Below are positions 33,463 through 41,291 of a stretch of DNA of 47,179 nt, piece by piece. The DNA is from a virus: the IMG/VR virus record IMGVR_UViG_3300010316_000012, positions 1 through 47,179 of that record; one strand, 5' to 3'. Position 1 is the first letter of the stretch. Every line of letters starts with the position of its first letter. The translations under genes and the position numbers were made by a program. The notes below the pieces were generated by a model that searched no databases, was not told the origin of the DNA, and was given only the letters and a program-made list of their open reading frames with translations.

Positions 33463-34362
33463 ATGCAACAGTATCATGAGGCCCTAGAGTTTATTCTAGA
33501 GCATGGAAAAGATCGTGTTGATCGCACGGGAGTCGGAACGAAAAGCGTATTTGGTTATCAGATGCGCTTTGATTTATCAGAAGGGTTCCCAGCAATAACA
33601 ACAAAAAAGTTAGCTTGGAAATCTGTTGTTGGTGAACTTCTTTGGTTCTTAGAAGGTAGCACTGATGAGCGAAGATTGGCTGAAATAACCTATGATGCTG
33701 ATAGAACCGAGTTGTGCGATAAGACGACTATCTGGACTGCTAATGCTGACAATCAAGGTAAAAATCTTGGATATTATAACGACGAATTTGTCAAAGAGCT
33801 TGGACCAGTTTACGGTGCTCAATGGCGCAACTTCAACGGTAGTTACAGCACATTCGGCCGCAGCAGAGGAACGGACCAGATTAAATGGTTACTTAATGAA
33901 ATCAAAACGAATCCAGAATCACGTAGATTGATACTTTCAGCATGGAACCCGAATCAGATTGATAAGATGGCACTCCCGCCTTGTCATGTGATGAGTCAAT
34001 ACTATGTAAATGATGGTAAGTTGAGTTGCCAATTGTATCAACGATCAGGTGACGCTGGGTTGGGAATTCCATTCAATATTGCCTCATATGCGTTGCTCAC
34101 ACACATCATCGCGCGTGAGTGTGATCTAGGTGTCAGTGATTTTATTCACACTATTGGTGATTTACACATATATAAAAACCATATAACTGCAATAAAAGAG
34201 CAACTAAAGCGAACACCATCCGCTTTACCTAAACTCGTCATTGACGAATCTTTTGACTTGAATGTGGGGCTACTGGGCACATTCGATTCAGGTGTCGTAA
34301 AAATGTTCACGTTAGAGGGATATGATCCCCAACCAAATATAAAAATGGATATGGCGGTGTAG
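33463..34362 (+). CDS. thyA: Thymidylate synthase ThyA
   Basis: A 299-aa Thy[29 protein letters not shown] at the active-site region, catalytic Cys at 174 in [32 protein letters not shown] and HIYKNH. It converts dUMP to dTMP using methylene-tetrahydrofolate. It ends normally with MDMAV. Directly downstream lies the 3' third of a second, different thyA, so this copy probably replaced an older one. Confidence 0.94.
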   Translation: MQQYHEALEFILEHGKDRVDRTGVGTKSVFGYQMRFDLSEGFPAITTKKLAWKSVVGELLWFLEGSTDERRLAEITYDADRTELCDKTTIWTANADNQGKNLGYYNDEFVKELGPVYGAQWRNFNGSYSTFGRSRGTDQIKWLLNEIKTNPESRRLILSAWNPNQIDKMALPPCHVMSQYYVNDGKLSCQLYQRSGDAGLGIPFNIASYALLTHIIARECDLGVSDFIHTIGDLHIYKNHITAIKEQLKRTPSALPKLVIDESFDLNVGLLGTFDSGVVKMFTLEGYDPQPNIKMDMAV

Positions 34363-34372
34363 AAATTTATCT

Positions 34373-34647
34373 TTTAATATCGCATCCTATGCTCTTTTGA
34401 CGCACATTTTAGCACAGATTTGTGATCTAAAAGTCGCAGATTTAGTGTGGTCCGCGGGTGACGTTCATCTATATAGTAATCACATGGACCAAGTAAGACT
34501 ACAGCTAGAGAGATGAGCGTGGTCTTCCAAATCTAAAGTTACCTAATTTCAAATCGCTTGATGAAGTTCTTGATTCAAGTGCGAATGACTATGTTCTATT
34601 GAGTTATGATCCGTGGCCCGCAATCAAGGCGGCCAATGGCAGTATAA
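34373..34647 (+). pseudogene. Remnant of a second thymidylate synthase (C-terminal third)
   Basis: Translation from 34373 gives [40 protein letters not shown] up to a stop at about 34515. A shifted frame continues ERGLPNLKLPNFKSLDEVLD, then VLLSYDPWPAIKAA, and after another shift MAV and stop (34636-34647). This is the end of a thymidylate synthase distinct in sequence from the intact copy and broken by two frameshifts. It starts exactly at the conserved [13 protein letters not shown] stretch. Confidence 0.85.
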
Positions 34648-34666
34648 AAAGAAGAGGAAATAATAA

Positions 34667-36892
34667 ATGCTGAAAGTAGTAAATACACCAAAAGAGATTG
34701 ACACTAAATCACTCTTATCACAGACTAAGTTTTATGAGGCTTATTCTCGTTGGGACGAAAGTCTTGATCGTTATGAAACGTGGGAAGAAGCTGTTACTCG
34801 TGTGATGAACATGCACCGAGATTATTACAAAGATAAAATGACTCCTAAACTATCTCAGATGATTGATGAAGCTGAGTCTCTATACAAACTGCAATACGCA
34901 CTTGGGGCACAAAGGGCTTTACAGTTTGGAGGTGAGCAACTACTGAAACACCAAATGCGAATGTATAACTGTACCTCTTCCTATGCAGATCGCACAGCGT
35001 TTTTTCAGGAGCTTTTCTACATTCTACTTTGTGGTGCTGGCGCAGGCTTCTCTGTTCAGTATCATCATGTAGAAAAACTATCAGACATCGCAGAACGCAA
35101 AAAGCAGGCTAAGGGTTATGTCGTAGAAGATAGTATTGAAGGCTGGGCTGATGCTCTTGGTGTTCTTATGTCATCATACTTTGTTGGTGGTGGAACGTTC
35201 CCAGAGTTTGAAGGTCGTAAAGTTTACTTTGACTTGTCTCAGATTCGCCCAAGGGGTTCAGAGATTTCTGGTGGATTCAAAGCACCAGGCCCAGAACCAC
35301 TTCGTCGCGCACTTGACAAGATTGAATACCTATTACAAGGTCTCGTGCTATCTGGTGTGACACGTCTTCGCCCGATTCATGTCTATGACATTGCAATGCA
35401 CGCCGCAGATGCCGTTTTGGCTGGCGGTGTTCGTAGATCAGCAACAATTTGTCTCTTTTCACCAGACGATGAAGAGATGGCTAAAGCTAAGACAGGTAAC
35501 TGGTTTGTTGACAACCCACAGCGTGGTCGCTCAAATAACTCGGCTGTGATTGTACGTGATGAAGTGACTCGTGAACAGTTTTCTAAACTCATGGAGAGTA
35601 TCAAACAGTTTGGTGAACCTGGTTTCTACTTTGTTGATTCAAGAGATCACACCACAAACCCATGTGTTGAAATCGGTATGTTTCCACAGATTGACGGCAA
35701 GTCTGGTTGGCAGGGATGTAATCTGACTGAAATCAATGGTGGCAAGTGTACGACAAGAGAAGAGTTTTTCAAAGCATGTCGCGCTGGCGCTATCATAGGC
35801 ACCCTACAAGCTGGATACACAGACTTCAAATACCTTTCAAACACAACGAAAGAAATCTTTGATCGTGAAGCACTTCTTGGTGTTTCTATCACAGGTTGGA
35901 TGAACAATTCTGAAGTCCTATTTGATCCAGAGATTCAGCGTGAAGGCGCTGAAGTCGTCAAGGCCATAAATGAAGAAGTCGCAGAACTGATTGGTATCAA
36001 TGCAGCGGCTCGCACAACATGCGTCAAGCCGTCTGGTAACGCATCCGTACTACTTCAAACAGCGTCTGGTATTCACGCAGAACACGCACCTCGTTATCTA
36101 CGTAATGTTCAGATGAATAAAGACAGTGAAGTTGCTCAGTTGATCGCCGAAACTAATCCATACATGATTGAAGAGAGTGTTTGGTCTGCTGGTAAAACAG
36201 ACTACATCATTTCGTTCCCGATCATTTCAAAAGAAGGCTCAATCTATAAAGAAGCTATGCTAGGTAAGAGCCTACTTGAAATGGTCAAGATGGTACAACA
36301 AAACTGGGTAGAAGCTGGTACTCGTGTTGAGCGTTGTGCGGATCCAACCGTTCGTCACAATGTTTCAAATACGGTCACTGTCTTGAATCATCAGTGGAAA
36401 GAAGTTGAAGATTATGTTTTTGATAATCGTCACTCTTATGCTGGTATCTCTTTCTTGTCTGGGTCTGGTGATAAAGACTTCAACCAAGCACCATTCACAC
36501 AAGTCTTGACAGAAGATCAGATTGTTGATAAGTATGGTCGCGGTGCTCTATTTGCGGCTGGTCTTATTGTTGACACTCGTAAGGGCTTCAACGATCTTTG
36601 GGAAGCATGTTCAACAGCACAATTGCCAGAAGAGCATCGCGGAGAACTATCTGATCTACGTGCCGATTGGATTCGTCGCTTCAAAAAGTTTGCCGAATCG
36701 TACTTTGATGGCGACATGAAAGAAGCTGAGTACTGTCTCAAGGATGTGACATTGCTACATCGTTGGACAAAGATTCAGCAGAACGTGAAGCCAATTGACT
36801 TTGTGACACAACTTGAAAGTAAGCGTTACACTGACATTGACACATTAGGTGCTGCGGCCTGCCAAGGTGGACAATGTGAGATCACATTCTGA
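34667..36892 (+). CDS. nrdJ: Adenosylcobalamin-dependent ribonucleotide reductase (class II)
   Basis: A 741-aa monomeric class II RNR of the ribonucleoside-triphosphate reductase type: YNCTSSYADRTAFFQELFYILLCGAGAGFSV, AGGVRRSATICLFS, NPCVEIG (catalytic Cys) at about 330, GCNLTEING, KPSGNASVL and the C-terminal redox pair CQGGQC. It reduces ribonucleoside triphosphates using B12. T4 instead uses a class I NrdAB, so this replaces the oxygen-dependent enzyme with one needing host cobalamin. AGAGGAA ribosome site. Confidence 0.93.
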   Translation: MLKVVNTPKEIDTKSLLSQTKFYEAYSRWDESLDRYETWEEAVTRVMNMHRDYYKDKMTPKLSQMIDEAESLYKLQYALGAQRALQFGGEQLLKHQMRMYNCTSSYADRTAFFQELFYILLCGAGAGFSVQYHHVEKLSDIAERKKQAKGYVVEDSIEGWADALGVLMSSYFVGGGTFPEFEGRKVYFDLSQIRPRGSEISGGFKAPGPEPLRRALDKIEYLLQGLVLSGVTRLRPIHVYDIAMHAADAVLAGGVRRSATICLFSPDDEEMAKAKTGNWFVDNPQRGRSNNSAVIVRDEVTREQFSKLMESIKQFGEPGFYFVDSRDHTTNPCVEIGMFPQIDGKSGWQGCNLTEINGGKCTTREEFFKACRAGAIIGTLQAGYTDFKYLSNTTKEIFDREALLGVSITGWMNNSEVLFDPEIQREGAEVVKAINEEVAELIGINAAARTTCVKPSGNASVLLQTASGIHAEHAPRYLRNVQMNKDSEVAQLIAETNPYMIEESVWSAGKTDYIISFPIISKEGSIYKEAMLGKSLLEMVKMVQQNWVEAGTRVERCADPTVRHNVSNTVTVLNHQWKEVEDYVFDNRHSYAGISFLSGSGDKDFNQAPFTQVLTEDQIVDKYGRGALFAAGLIVDTRKGFNDLWEACSTAQLPEEHRGELSDLRADWIRRFKKFAESYFDGDMKEAEYCLKDVTLLHRWTKIQQNVKPIDFVTQLESKRYTDIDTLGAAACQGGQCEITF

Positions 36893-36981
36893 TGAATAAG
36901 TGGCAACAAGCATACATGGACACGGCGGAGCGCTTCGGCGCTCTGTCTACTTATGAAATAAAATTTCTTCTGTATAAATAA
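36892..36981 (+). pseudogene. Abandoned 5' stub of dCMP deaminase gene
   Basis: ATG 36892 overlaps the nrdJ stop as TGATG and reads MNKWQQAYMDTAERFGALS before diverging to a stop at 36979. KWQxxYMDTAxRxxxLS matches the beginning of the intact deaminase at 37686, but the DNA differs in most third positions. This is the old start of the gene, cut off by the HNH gene inserted downstream. A GAGCGC-TTCG-GCGCTC hairpin lies inside it. Confidence 0.65.
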
Positions 36982-37000
36982 AAAGTGATTCATACAGAAG
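36967..37000 (+). promoter_or_regulatory. Late promoter inside an inverted repeat before HNH gene
   Basis: TATAAATA at 36973-36980 overlaps the left arm of a perfect 9-bp inverted repeat, CTTCTGTAT (36967-36975) and ATACAGAAG (36992-37000). The right arm is a few bases before the AGGAA ribosome site of the 37016 gene. Read-through RNA can fold here; RNA started at the late promoter lacks the left arm. Confidence 0.65.
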
Positions 37001-37015
37001 CAAAATAGGAATAAA

Positions 37016-37693
37016 ATGATACATAGACATCATATAATACCCAAACATATGGGTGGCACAGACGATCCAGATAACATTATTGAGTTGACAGTAGAAGAAC
37101 ATGCACTGGCGCATTTGGAGTTATATGAGAAATATGGAAAAAAGGAAGACCTTTGCGCATATTATATGCTATCTGGAAAAAATAAAGAACCTGAGTTTGT
37201 TCAAGCCCGCGCGTCTTTGGGTGGCAAGGCTTCTTACAAGAAGAGAATTTCTAAAGGTATAGACCACTTACCTTTTTTTGGTTCCGATTTGACAGATGAA
37301 AAAAAGTTTGAGATAAGTTCATCTGGTGGGAAGGTTCAGGGTAAGATAAACGCCGAAAGCGGTCATATGAAAAAAATACAAAAACTTGGTGATAAAGTAA
37401 AAAACGGTAGATTGGGTGGGGAAGCAACAATACGATCCGGAAAGGGCGCGTTTGGAGACCCAGAACAGCGTGTAAAAGTTGCGAAATTAGGTGGGAAGGT
37501 TCAGGGTAAGATAAACGCCGAAAGCGACCATCTAAAAAACATATCTAAGGATTATTGGAATAAAGTAAAGAGCGGAGAAATAGAAAGACCTAAGAGAACT
37601 TGGTACACCGACGGTAGAGAAAGTGTGTTAGTAAAAGAGTGTGATACTCCACCTGATGGATTTTATAAAGGAAGAAAAATAAAGAATGTGTAA
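37016..37693 (+). CDS. HNH homing endonuclease inserted at the dCMP deaminase gene
   Basis: A 225-aa protein. The N-terminal RHHIIPKHMGGTDDPDNIIELTVEEHALAH is an HNH nuclease of the type found in phage homing genes. The rest is a NUMOD-like DNA-binding region including a duplicated GGKVQGKINAES unit, and ends RTWYTDGRESVLV. It overlaps the intact deaminase by 8 nt. Its codons are AT-rich compared with neighbours. Confidence 0.85.
   Translation: MIHRHHIIPKHMGGTDDPDNIIELTVEEHALAHLELYEKYGKKEDLCAYYMLSGKNKEPEFVQARASLGGKASYKKRISKGIDHLPFFGSDLTDEKKFEISSSGGKVQGKINAESGHMKKIQKLGDKVKNGRLGGEATIRSGKGAFGDPEQRVKVAKLGGKVQGKINAESDHLKNISKDYWNKVKSGEIERPKRTWYTDGRESVLVKECDTPPDGFYKGRKIKNV
37325..37526 (+). repeat. 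37-bp direct repeat within the HNH gene
   Basis: Positions 37325-37361 and 37490-37526 are identical (37 bp, 165 bp apart). They encode GGKVQGKINAES, a NUMOD-type DNA-binding unit. Identity at the third codon positions shows recent duplication or conversion. Confidence 0.9.
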
Positions 37694-38096
37694 ATCAAGT
37701 AAGTGGCAAGAATTGTATATGGATACCGCAGTTCGCATTAGTCAATTATCTTCTGCCAAGAGACTTCAAGTCGGTGCTATTGCAGTCAAAAATAATCGTA
37801 TTATATCAATCGGTTATAACGGCACGCCTTCCGGTTGGAATAATGAGTGTGAAGACGAAAACTTCAAAACTAAGTCAGAAGTGATACATGCCGAGCAAAA
37901 TTTGGTGGCGAAAATCGCATCTTCTCACGAAAGCGGTAAAGGGGCTGAGATTTACATCACACATTCACCTTGTATGAACTGCGCTAAGTTGATTTATGCG
38001 TCTGGTATTGCCAAAGTTTACTATAAGCATAAATACCGATCAGAAGACGGAATACACTTTTTAGAGAAGTGTGGATTGGAGGTAAAACAACTATGA
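37686..38096 (+). CDS. cd: dCMP deaminase
   Basis: A 136-aa deaminase with zinc and catalytic residues H68-A-E70 (IHAEQN) and C96, C99 (PCMNC), plus KRLQVGAIAVKNNRI and the GYNGTPSGW loop. It converts dCMP to dUMP for thymidylate synthase. It is shorter than T4 Cd (193 aa) but complete in motifs. Its first codons are a regenerated copy, since a diverged stub of the same beginning lies upstream of the inserted HNH gene. Confidence 0.92.
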   Translation: MCKSSKWQELYMDTAVRISQLSSAKRLQVGAIAVKNNRIISIGYNGTPSGWNNECEDENFKTKSEVIHAEQNLVAKIASSHESGKGAEIYITHSPCMNCAKLIYASGIAKVYYKHKYRSEDGIHFLEKCGLEVKQL

Positions 38097-38266
38097 GCTA
38101 CAAATACGAAGAAACGTGCCCCTATTGCGACACAGAATACTCTGTTGAGTTTGAAAGCGAAGACGACATTCTTGCGAACTGCCCAGCCTGCGGTGAACAA
38201 GTCCCAGAGTTTGATGACGATGATGATGAAATGATGATTGACGAAGACGAGGAATGGGAAGAATAA
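38093..38266 (+). CDS. Small acidic zinc-ribbon protein
   Basis: A 57-aa protein from ATG 38093 (GGAGG upstream, ATGA overlap with the deaminase stop). CPYC and CPAC pairs form one zinc ribbon, followed by an Asp/Glu-only tail. Such proteins often bind polymerase or ribosomal partners. Role unknown. Confidence 0.65.
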   Translation: MSYKYEETCPYCDTEYSVEFESEDDILANCPACGEQVPEFDDDDDEMMIDEDEEWEE

Positions 38267-38289
38267 ATACATGAAACTATGAGGGTTTC

Positions 38290-38712
38290 ATGTGGTATTA
38301 TAATGGTAAAGAGTTTACTTCTGAAATGATCGGTGATTATGTGGGCTTTGTCTATGTGATCACCGATTTGAGTAATGATAAGAAATACGTTGGTAAAAAA
38401 CTTTTCAAGTCAAAAAGAAGACTACCTCCACTAAAAGGTAAGACCCGAAAGAGAACTGTCGTCAAAGAAAGTGACTGGCAGGACTACTTCGGGTCTTCTG
38501 ATTTGGTGAAGACTCTTGTTGAAGAGCATGGCCGCGACAACTTCCACAGAGAAATACTACACCTTTGTATGTCTAAGGGCGAACTGTCCTATATGGAAAC
38601 ATATGAAATCCTAATCAGACATGCTATAATCAAAGACGAATATTATAATGCTTTCGTTGGATGTAAAATTCATAAAAATCATGTTCCTAAAGAAACTATT
38701 GAGCGTTTTTGA
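38290..38712 (+). CDS. GIY-YIG-like endonuclease domain protein
   Basis: A 140-aa protein. GFVYVITDLSNDKKYVGKKLF supplies the GIY and YIG elements, followed by a long basic KSKRRLPPLKGKTRKR insert, DWQDYFGSS, and E in YMETYEILIRHA. Related short nucleases are found in marine T4-like phages. AATAAATA lies 23 nt before the start. It may be a homing enzyme or a repair-like nuclease. Confidence 0.7.
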   Translation: MWYYNGKEFTSEMIGDYVGFVYVITDLSNDKKYVGKKLFKSKRRLPPLKGKTRKRTVVKESDWQDYFGSSDLVKTLVEEHGRDNFHREILHLCMSKGELSYMETYEILIRHAIIKDEYYNAFVGCKIHKNHVPKETIERF

Positions 38713-38846
38713 CCATACCTCTATACCAGTCTAAACCAGGAGAATCCTTACTTCTTTTATTATTTTTACCATCTGTCCACGAAGAAGATTTTGAGAGAAT
38801 GTGGACAGAACGAAATCGCGAGACACTAAAAATGTTGCGGTGTTAG
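38709..38846 (+). CDS. Possible 45-aa ORF after the GIY-YIG gene
   Basis: TTG 38709 overlaps the previous stop as TTGA, the coupling seen at 1341 and 13789. The product has a Leu-rich centre and ends HEEDFERMWTERNRETLKMLRC. CTGTCCAC (38773-38780) and GTGGACAG (38801-38808) form an inverted repeat in it, so this may instead be an untranslated hairpin region. Not recognised. Confidence 0.35.
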   Translation: MTIPLYQSKPGESLLLLLFLPSVHEEDFERMWTERNRETLKMLRC

Positions 38847-38853
38847 GCTACAA

Positions 38854-39606
38854 CTAGAGATACTTAGTAGTAAGCGCTCCACCTCCACGTGGTGCGCTTT
38901 TTTCTATTGCTTTTTTGGCAACAATCTTTATGTTCTTATCTTTAGACTTTAGTGCGGCTGTAAACAGAAACGCAAGAAACAGATTCGCAGGCACTAACAC
39001 GTTCCATGGAAATGATAGACCAAGCGATAGACCAGTCATAAGTTGAATCATTGACTTGAATCCTAGTGGGCTAGCCAAAACGTCTTCAATAGTGTATTGA
39101 CCGCGTAGAGCATCTAAAATCTTAGAAATGTCAAAGTCTTCTTTGAAGTCTCCAGAAAATGACATGTTCATCCATTGATACACAAGAAAGCCAGCGACCA
39201 TAGGTCCAGTCACTCTTTTCAAAGAAGGGTACTTAGAAAGAAGCTGGTCGGCTGCCATAGACCCCTTTTCAAGTTTTTTGAGATCACCAGTCTCAGACAT
39301 TTGGCTCACAATGCTCATTAGAACCTGATTCAGTGATGTGATAGACTTGTAGGTAGCAGAGGCCATTTTCTTGAGCGAGAAGCCGAAAGCCTTGAGAAGA
39401 GCGAACACACTTTTCTCCTGAAAAGCCTTCACAATCTCAGTGTAAGACATCTTGAAGTCGTTGGCTATTGACATGATGTGATTCTTCAGATCCTGAAGTG
39501 TTCTTGTCAGTGTGACCTTTTCTATCAGATGCCCATCCAGAAAATCGCAGTACTCCTCGTAGGTTACCACAGTATTGACTTCATTGTATTCTTTGAAAGA
39601 TATCAT
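38854..39606 (-). CDS. Minus-strand late protein, possible internal head or membrane protein
   Basis: A 250-aa protein and one of two clear minus-strand genes. It starts MISFKEYNEV, similar to the F-K-x-Y peptides of the 25-28 kb proteins although the [IL]-x-E ending is absent. The middle is helical; two hydrophobic stretches (VTGPMVAGFLVYQWM and LGLSFPWNVLVPANLFLAFLFTAAL) could enter membranes. The stop is shared with dense early genes transcribed towards it. Ribosome site CGGAG and a TATAAATA 29 nt upstream on the minus strand imply late expression. Function unknown. Confidence 0.65.
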   Translation of the reverse strand: MISFKEYNEVNTVVTYEEYCDFLDGHLIEKVTLTRTLQDLKNHIMSIANDFKMSYTEIVKAFQEKSVFALLKAFGFSLKKMASATYKSITSLNQVLMSIVSQMSETGDLKKLEKGSMAADQLLSKYPSLKRVTGPMVAGFLVYQWMNMSFSGDFKEDFDISKILDALRGQYTIEDVLASPLGFKSMIQLMTGLSLGLSFPWNVLVPANLFLAFLFTAALKSKDKNIKIVAKKAIEKSAPRGGGALTTKYL

Positions 39607-39634
39607 CTTGTTACTCCGTTGATTTTGTTCTAGG

Positions 39635-39642
39635 TATTTATA
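39635..39642 (-). promoter_or_regulatory. Minus-strand T4-type late promoter
   Basis: TATTTATA on + reads TATAAATA on the minus strand, 29 nt before the start of the 39606 gene. Confidence 0.7.
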
Positions 39643-39652
39643 AAAAATGTCC

Positions 39653-39680
39653 TTGACATGCTTTCCAGGTGTGGTATAAT
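39653..39680 (+). promoter_or_regulatory. Sigma70-like early promoter
   Basis: TTGACA (39653-39658), 16-bp spacer, TATAAT (39675-39680): two consensus hexamers at the start of the early gene block, diverging from the minus-strand late promoter. Confidence 0.82.
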
Positions 39681-39700
39681 GTCTTTATGGCTCATGATAA

Positions 39701-39740
39701 TGTATAATAAGGTTATCCAATGTATAATAAGGTTATCCAA
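39701..39740 (+). repeat. Tandem 20-bp direct repeat
   Basis: Two exact back-to-back copies of a 20-bp unit (39701-39720 and 39721-39740) in the leader between two promoters. Each copy contains TATAATAA and GGTTATCC. It could be a slippage product or an operator pair. Confidence 0.9.
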
Positions 39741-39759
39741 AAAAAGTTCAGTACACCTC

Positions 39760-39788
39760 TTGACAAACACTTGTTCAATGCTTATATA
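39760..39788 (+). promoter_or_regulatory. Early promoter of the 39814 gene (repeated leader type)
   Basis: TTGACA (39760-39765), 17-bp spacer, TATATA (39783-39788). The leader TTGACAAACAC…TATTAGATGTAA…GAGAGAGGT is nearly repeated at 40578. Confidence 0.7.
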
Positions 39789-39813
39789 TTAGATGTAAGA
39801 GAGAGGTACTACT

Positions 39814-40161
39814 ATGAACTATGAAATGACTACTGCGATCTACGAACTGATGAACACCATCAAAGCTGACTACTATCAGACCACTTCTCGTAACGGTCGG
39901 CAAGCGTTGTCTGAATTAAACAAGCAGATGATTGATGAGTTCAATGCTTCTCTGTCTTATCAAGAAGGTCGTAAGTACATCAAGATCATCAAGGGTGGCT
40001 CTGTTTGGGGCTTCGTGATGAAAGAAGCTGATAAGAAGTTCAAAGCTGGTGACATTCTGATGGCTGCTAGTTGGGCTTCTCCCGCTCGGAACCACGCGCG
40101 TGGTAACGTTCTTGAAGGTGGTTACACTATTCAGTGGACTGGCCCTGTTTACATGAAATAA
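39814..40161 (+). CDS. Conserved small early phage protein
   Basis: A 115-aa protein with GRKYIKIIKGGSVWGFVM, FKAGDILMAASW and ARGNVLEGGYTIQWTGPVY, a pattern found in many phage early regions. It looks like a compact beta barrel. Function unknown. AGAGAGG precedes the start. Confidence 0.7.
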   Translation: MNYEMTTAIYELMNTIKADYYQTTSRNGRQALSELNKQMIDEFNASLSYQEGRKYIKIIKGGSVWGFVMKEADKKFKAGDILMAASWASPARNHARGNVLEGGYTIQWTGPVYMK

Positions 40162-40256
40162 TGGGTTGGCAGTCAAAACGAATCACCCTATAAAGACAAT
40201 GTAACGTCAAAGAAGATCGACTCCATCCACTCCCACCAAACACTGAGGAGAACACA

Positions 40257-40391
40257 ATGGACTATGAAACAGTCAAATACAATCACCTGGGTGATACAAA
40301 TGTTTGGTTTATAGATATCAAAGGCAATGAACCCAAATGGGCTGTAAATATTCAGCCATATTACGAAAAGAAAGAGAATGATGAAACTTGA
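40257..40391 (+). CDS. Small early ORF
   Basis: A 44-codon ORF beginning MDYETVKYNHLGDTNVWF behind TGAGGAG, with a WAVNIQPYY centre. Its stop overlaps the next start as TTGA. Not recognised. Confidence 0.5.
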   Translation: MDYETVKYNHLGDTNVWFIDIKGNEPKWAVNIQPYYEKKENDET

Positions 40392-40573
40392 TCCTGAAGA
40401 ACGCTCGGCTTGTAGGTGAGTACAGTGCTTACCTTAGCATGACGATTCGGGACTATGAAGAGTTCATCAAAAATGACAATTCTGCTTATAAGTCTGGCGC
40501 GCAGAAGAGCATGGAAGCTGTCTTGAAGATAGCTAAAGAAAACCTTGAAAAAAATGGACATCTTTGTCGGTGA
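40388..40573 (+). CDS. Small early ORF with TTG start
   Basis: A 61-aa helical protein (SMTIRDYEEFIKNDNSAYKSG, VLKIAKENLEKNG). TTG 40388 overlaps the previous TGA. No clear ribosome site, so expression probably relies on coupling. Not recognised. Confidence 0.45.
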   Translation: MILKNARLVGEYSAYLSMTIRDYEEFIKNDNSAYKSGAQKSMEAVLKIAKENLEKNGHLCR

Positions 40574-40577
40574 GGGA

Positions 40578-40606
40578 TTGACAAACACCAGAAGAATGTT
40601 TATGTA
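40578..40606 (+). promoter_or_regulatory. Early promoter of the 40634 gene (repeated leader type)
   Basis: TTGACA (40578-40583), 17-bp spacer, TATGTA (40601-40606); the sequence through to GAGAGAGGT parallels the leader at 39760. Confidence 0.65.
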
Positions 40607-40633
40607 TTAGATGTAACAGAGAGAGGTGCTCAA

Positions 40634-40942
40634 ATGTCTAAAGCAAAAGAAACAGCCCAGAAAATCTTGAACAAGGCCAAAGAACTTGGTTGGACAGTTC
40701 AGGTACGAGGTTCTGTTCTTACTATTCAAAAAGGTCAAATCAACTCAAAGGAGGATTTTGTTCGTGCTGACATGGAGTATTATAGCATTCTTGGTGCTCT
40801 ACCTACTACCTCTCCCGGGTCAATGTGGGGCACAGATGGCGGTGGCGTGGGCGCACTCTCGGCCATGAGTTCACGGGTGTTCACAATGAACAAGTCTGGT
40901 GGCTCTAAGCGTGCTCTGAACGCTCTGGCAAAGATGGTATAA
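40634..40942 (+). CDS. Conserved phage protein (WGTDGGGVG motif)
   Basis: A 102-aa protein with GSVLTIQKGQI, DMEYYSILGALPTTSPGSMWGTDGGGVGALSA and MNKSGGSKRAL. This motif set occurs in many phage early genes with no assigned function. Confidence 0.7.
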   Translation: MSKAKETAQKILNKAKELGWTVQVRGSVLTIQKGQINSKEDFVRADMEYYSILGALPTTSPGSMWGTDGGGVGALSAMSSRVFTMNKSGGSKRALNALAKMV

Positions 40943-40952
40943 GGAGACTATT

Positions 40953-41150
40953 ATGAAAACCGAAACGAAAACGAAGTACGTTGGTCCTAGTTTTTTGTCG
41001 CTTCTGTGTTTACTGTTTGTCGGTCTAAAACTAGGTGGTGTAATCACTTGGTCTTGGTGGTGGGTTCTAGCACCTCTGTGGGCCCAGCTTGTAATTGTAT
41101 TCATTTTACTCGGGCTTCTGACAATCGCAGCAGCCACAACAAAAAAGTAA
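40953..41150 (+). CDS. Small two-helix membrane protein
   Basis: A 65-aa protein: FLSLLCLLFVGLKLGGVI and WWWVLAPLWAQLVIVFILLGLL are membrane segments, linked by a WSWWWVLAPLW motif common in small phage/prophage membrane proteins. AAGGAG ribosome site. Function unknown. Confidence 0.65.
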   Translation: MKTETKTKYVGPSFLSLLCLLFVGLKLGGVITWSWWWVLAPLWAQLVIVFILLGLLTIAAATTKK

Positions 41151-41159
41151 AAAAACCTG

Positions 41160-41188
41160 TTGACAACGATCTGATAACCTGCTATAAG
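41160..41188 (+). promoter_or_regulatory. Sigma70-like early promoter
   Basis: TTGACA (41160-41165), 17-bp spacer, TATAAG (41183-41188), just before the 41196 ORF; its transcript would start at or near that ATG. Confidence 0.65.
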
Positions 41189-41195
41189 TGAGACT

Positions 41196-41291
41196 ATGGA
41201 AATGAACATGACATACGTAGAATACCTTGAGTTTATCAATCACTTGTATGATCAGATGATTGAAGACGCTATGAAGGAACAAAACCAATGA
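41196..41291 (+). CDS. 31-codon leader ORF before lipoprotein gene
   Basis: ATG 41196, reading MEMNMTYVEYLEFINHLYDQ, ends by overlapping the lipoprotein start as ATGA. Probably coupled translation; the transcript from the 41160 promoter would leave almost no leader, so ATG 41202 may be used. Confidence 0.4.
   Translation: MEMNMTYVEYLEFINHLYDQMIEDAMKEQNQ

Noticed and set aside
37325-37526. CRISPR-like or mobile-element repeat
   Set aside because: Only two copies, both encoding the same NUMOD-type peptide within one HNH gene; a coding duplication explains it.
40162-40256. Additional gene between 40161 and 40257
   Set aside because: No ORF with a ribosome site fits and no tRNA or terminator structure was seen.
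40378-40419. ORF MMKLDPEERSACR as alternate start of the 40388 protein
   Set aside because: It ends at a TGA in another frame; joining it would need an unsupported frameshift without a homopolymer.
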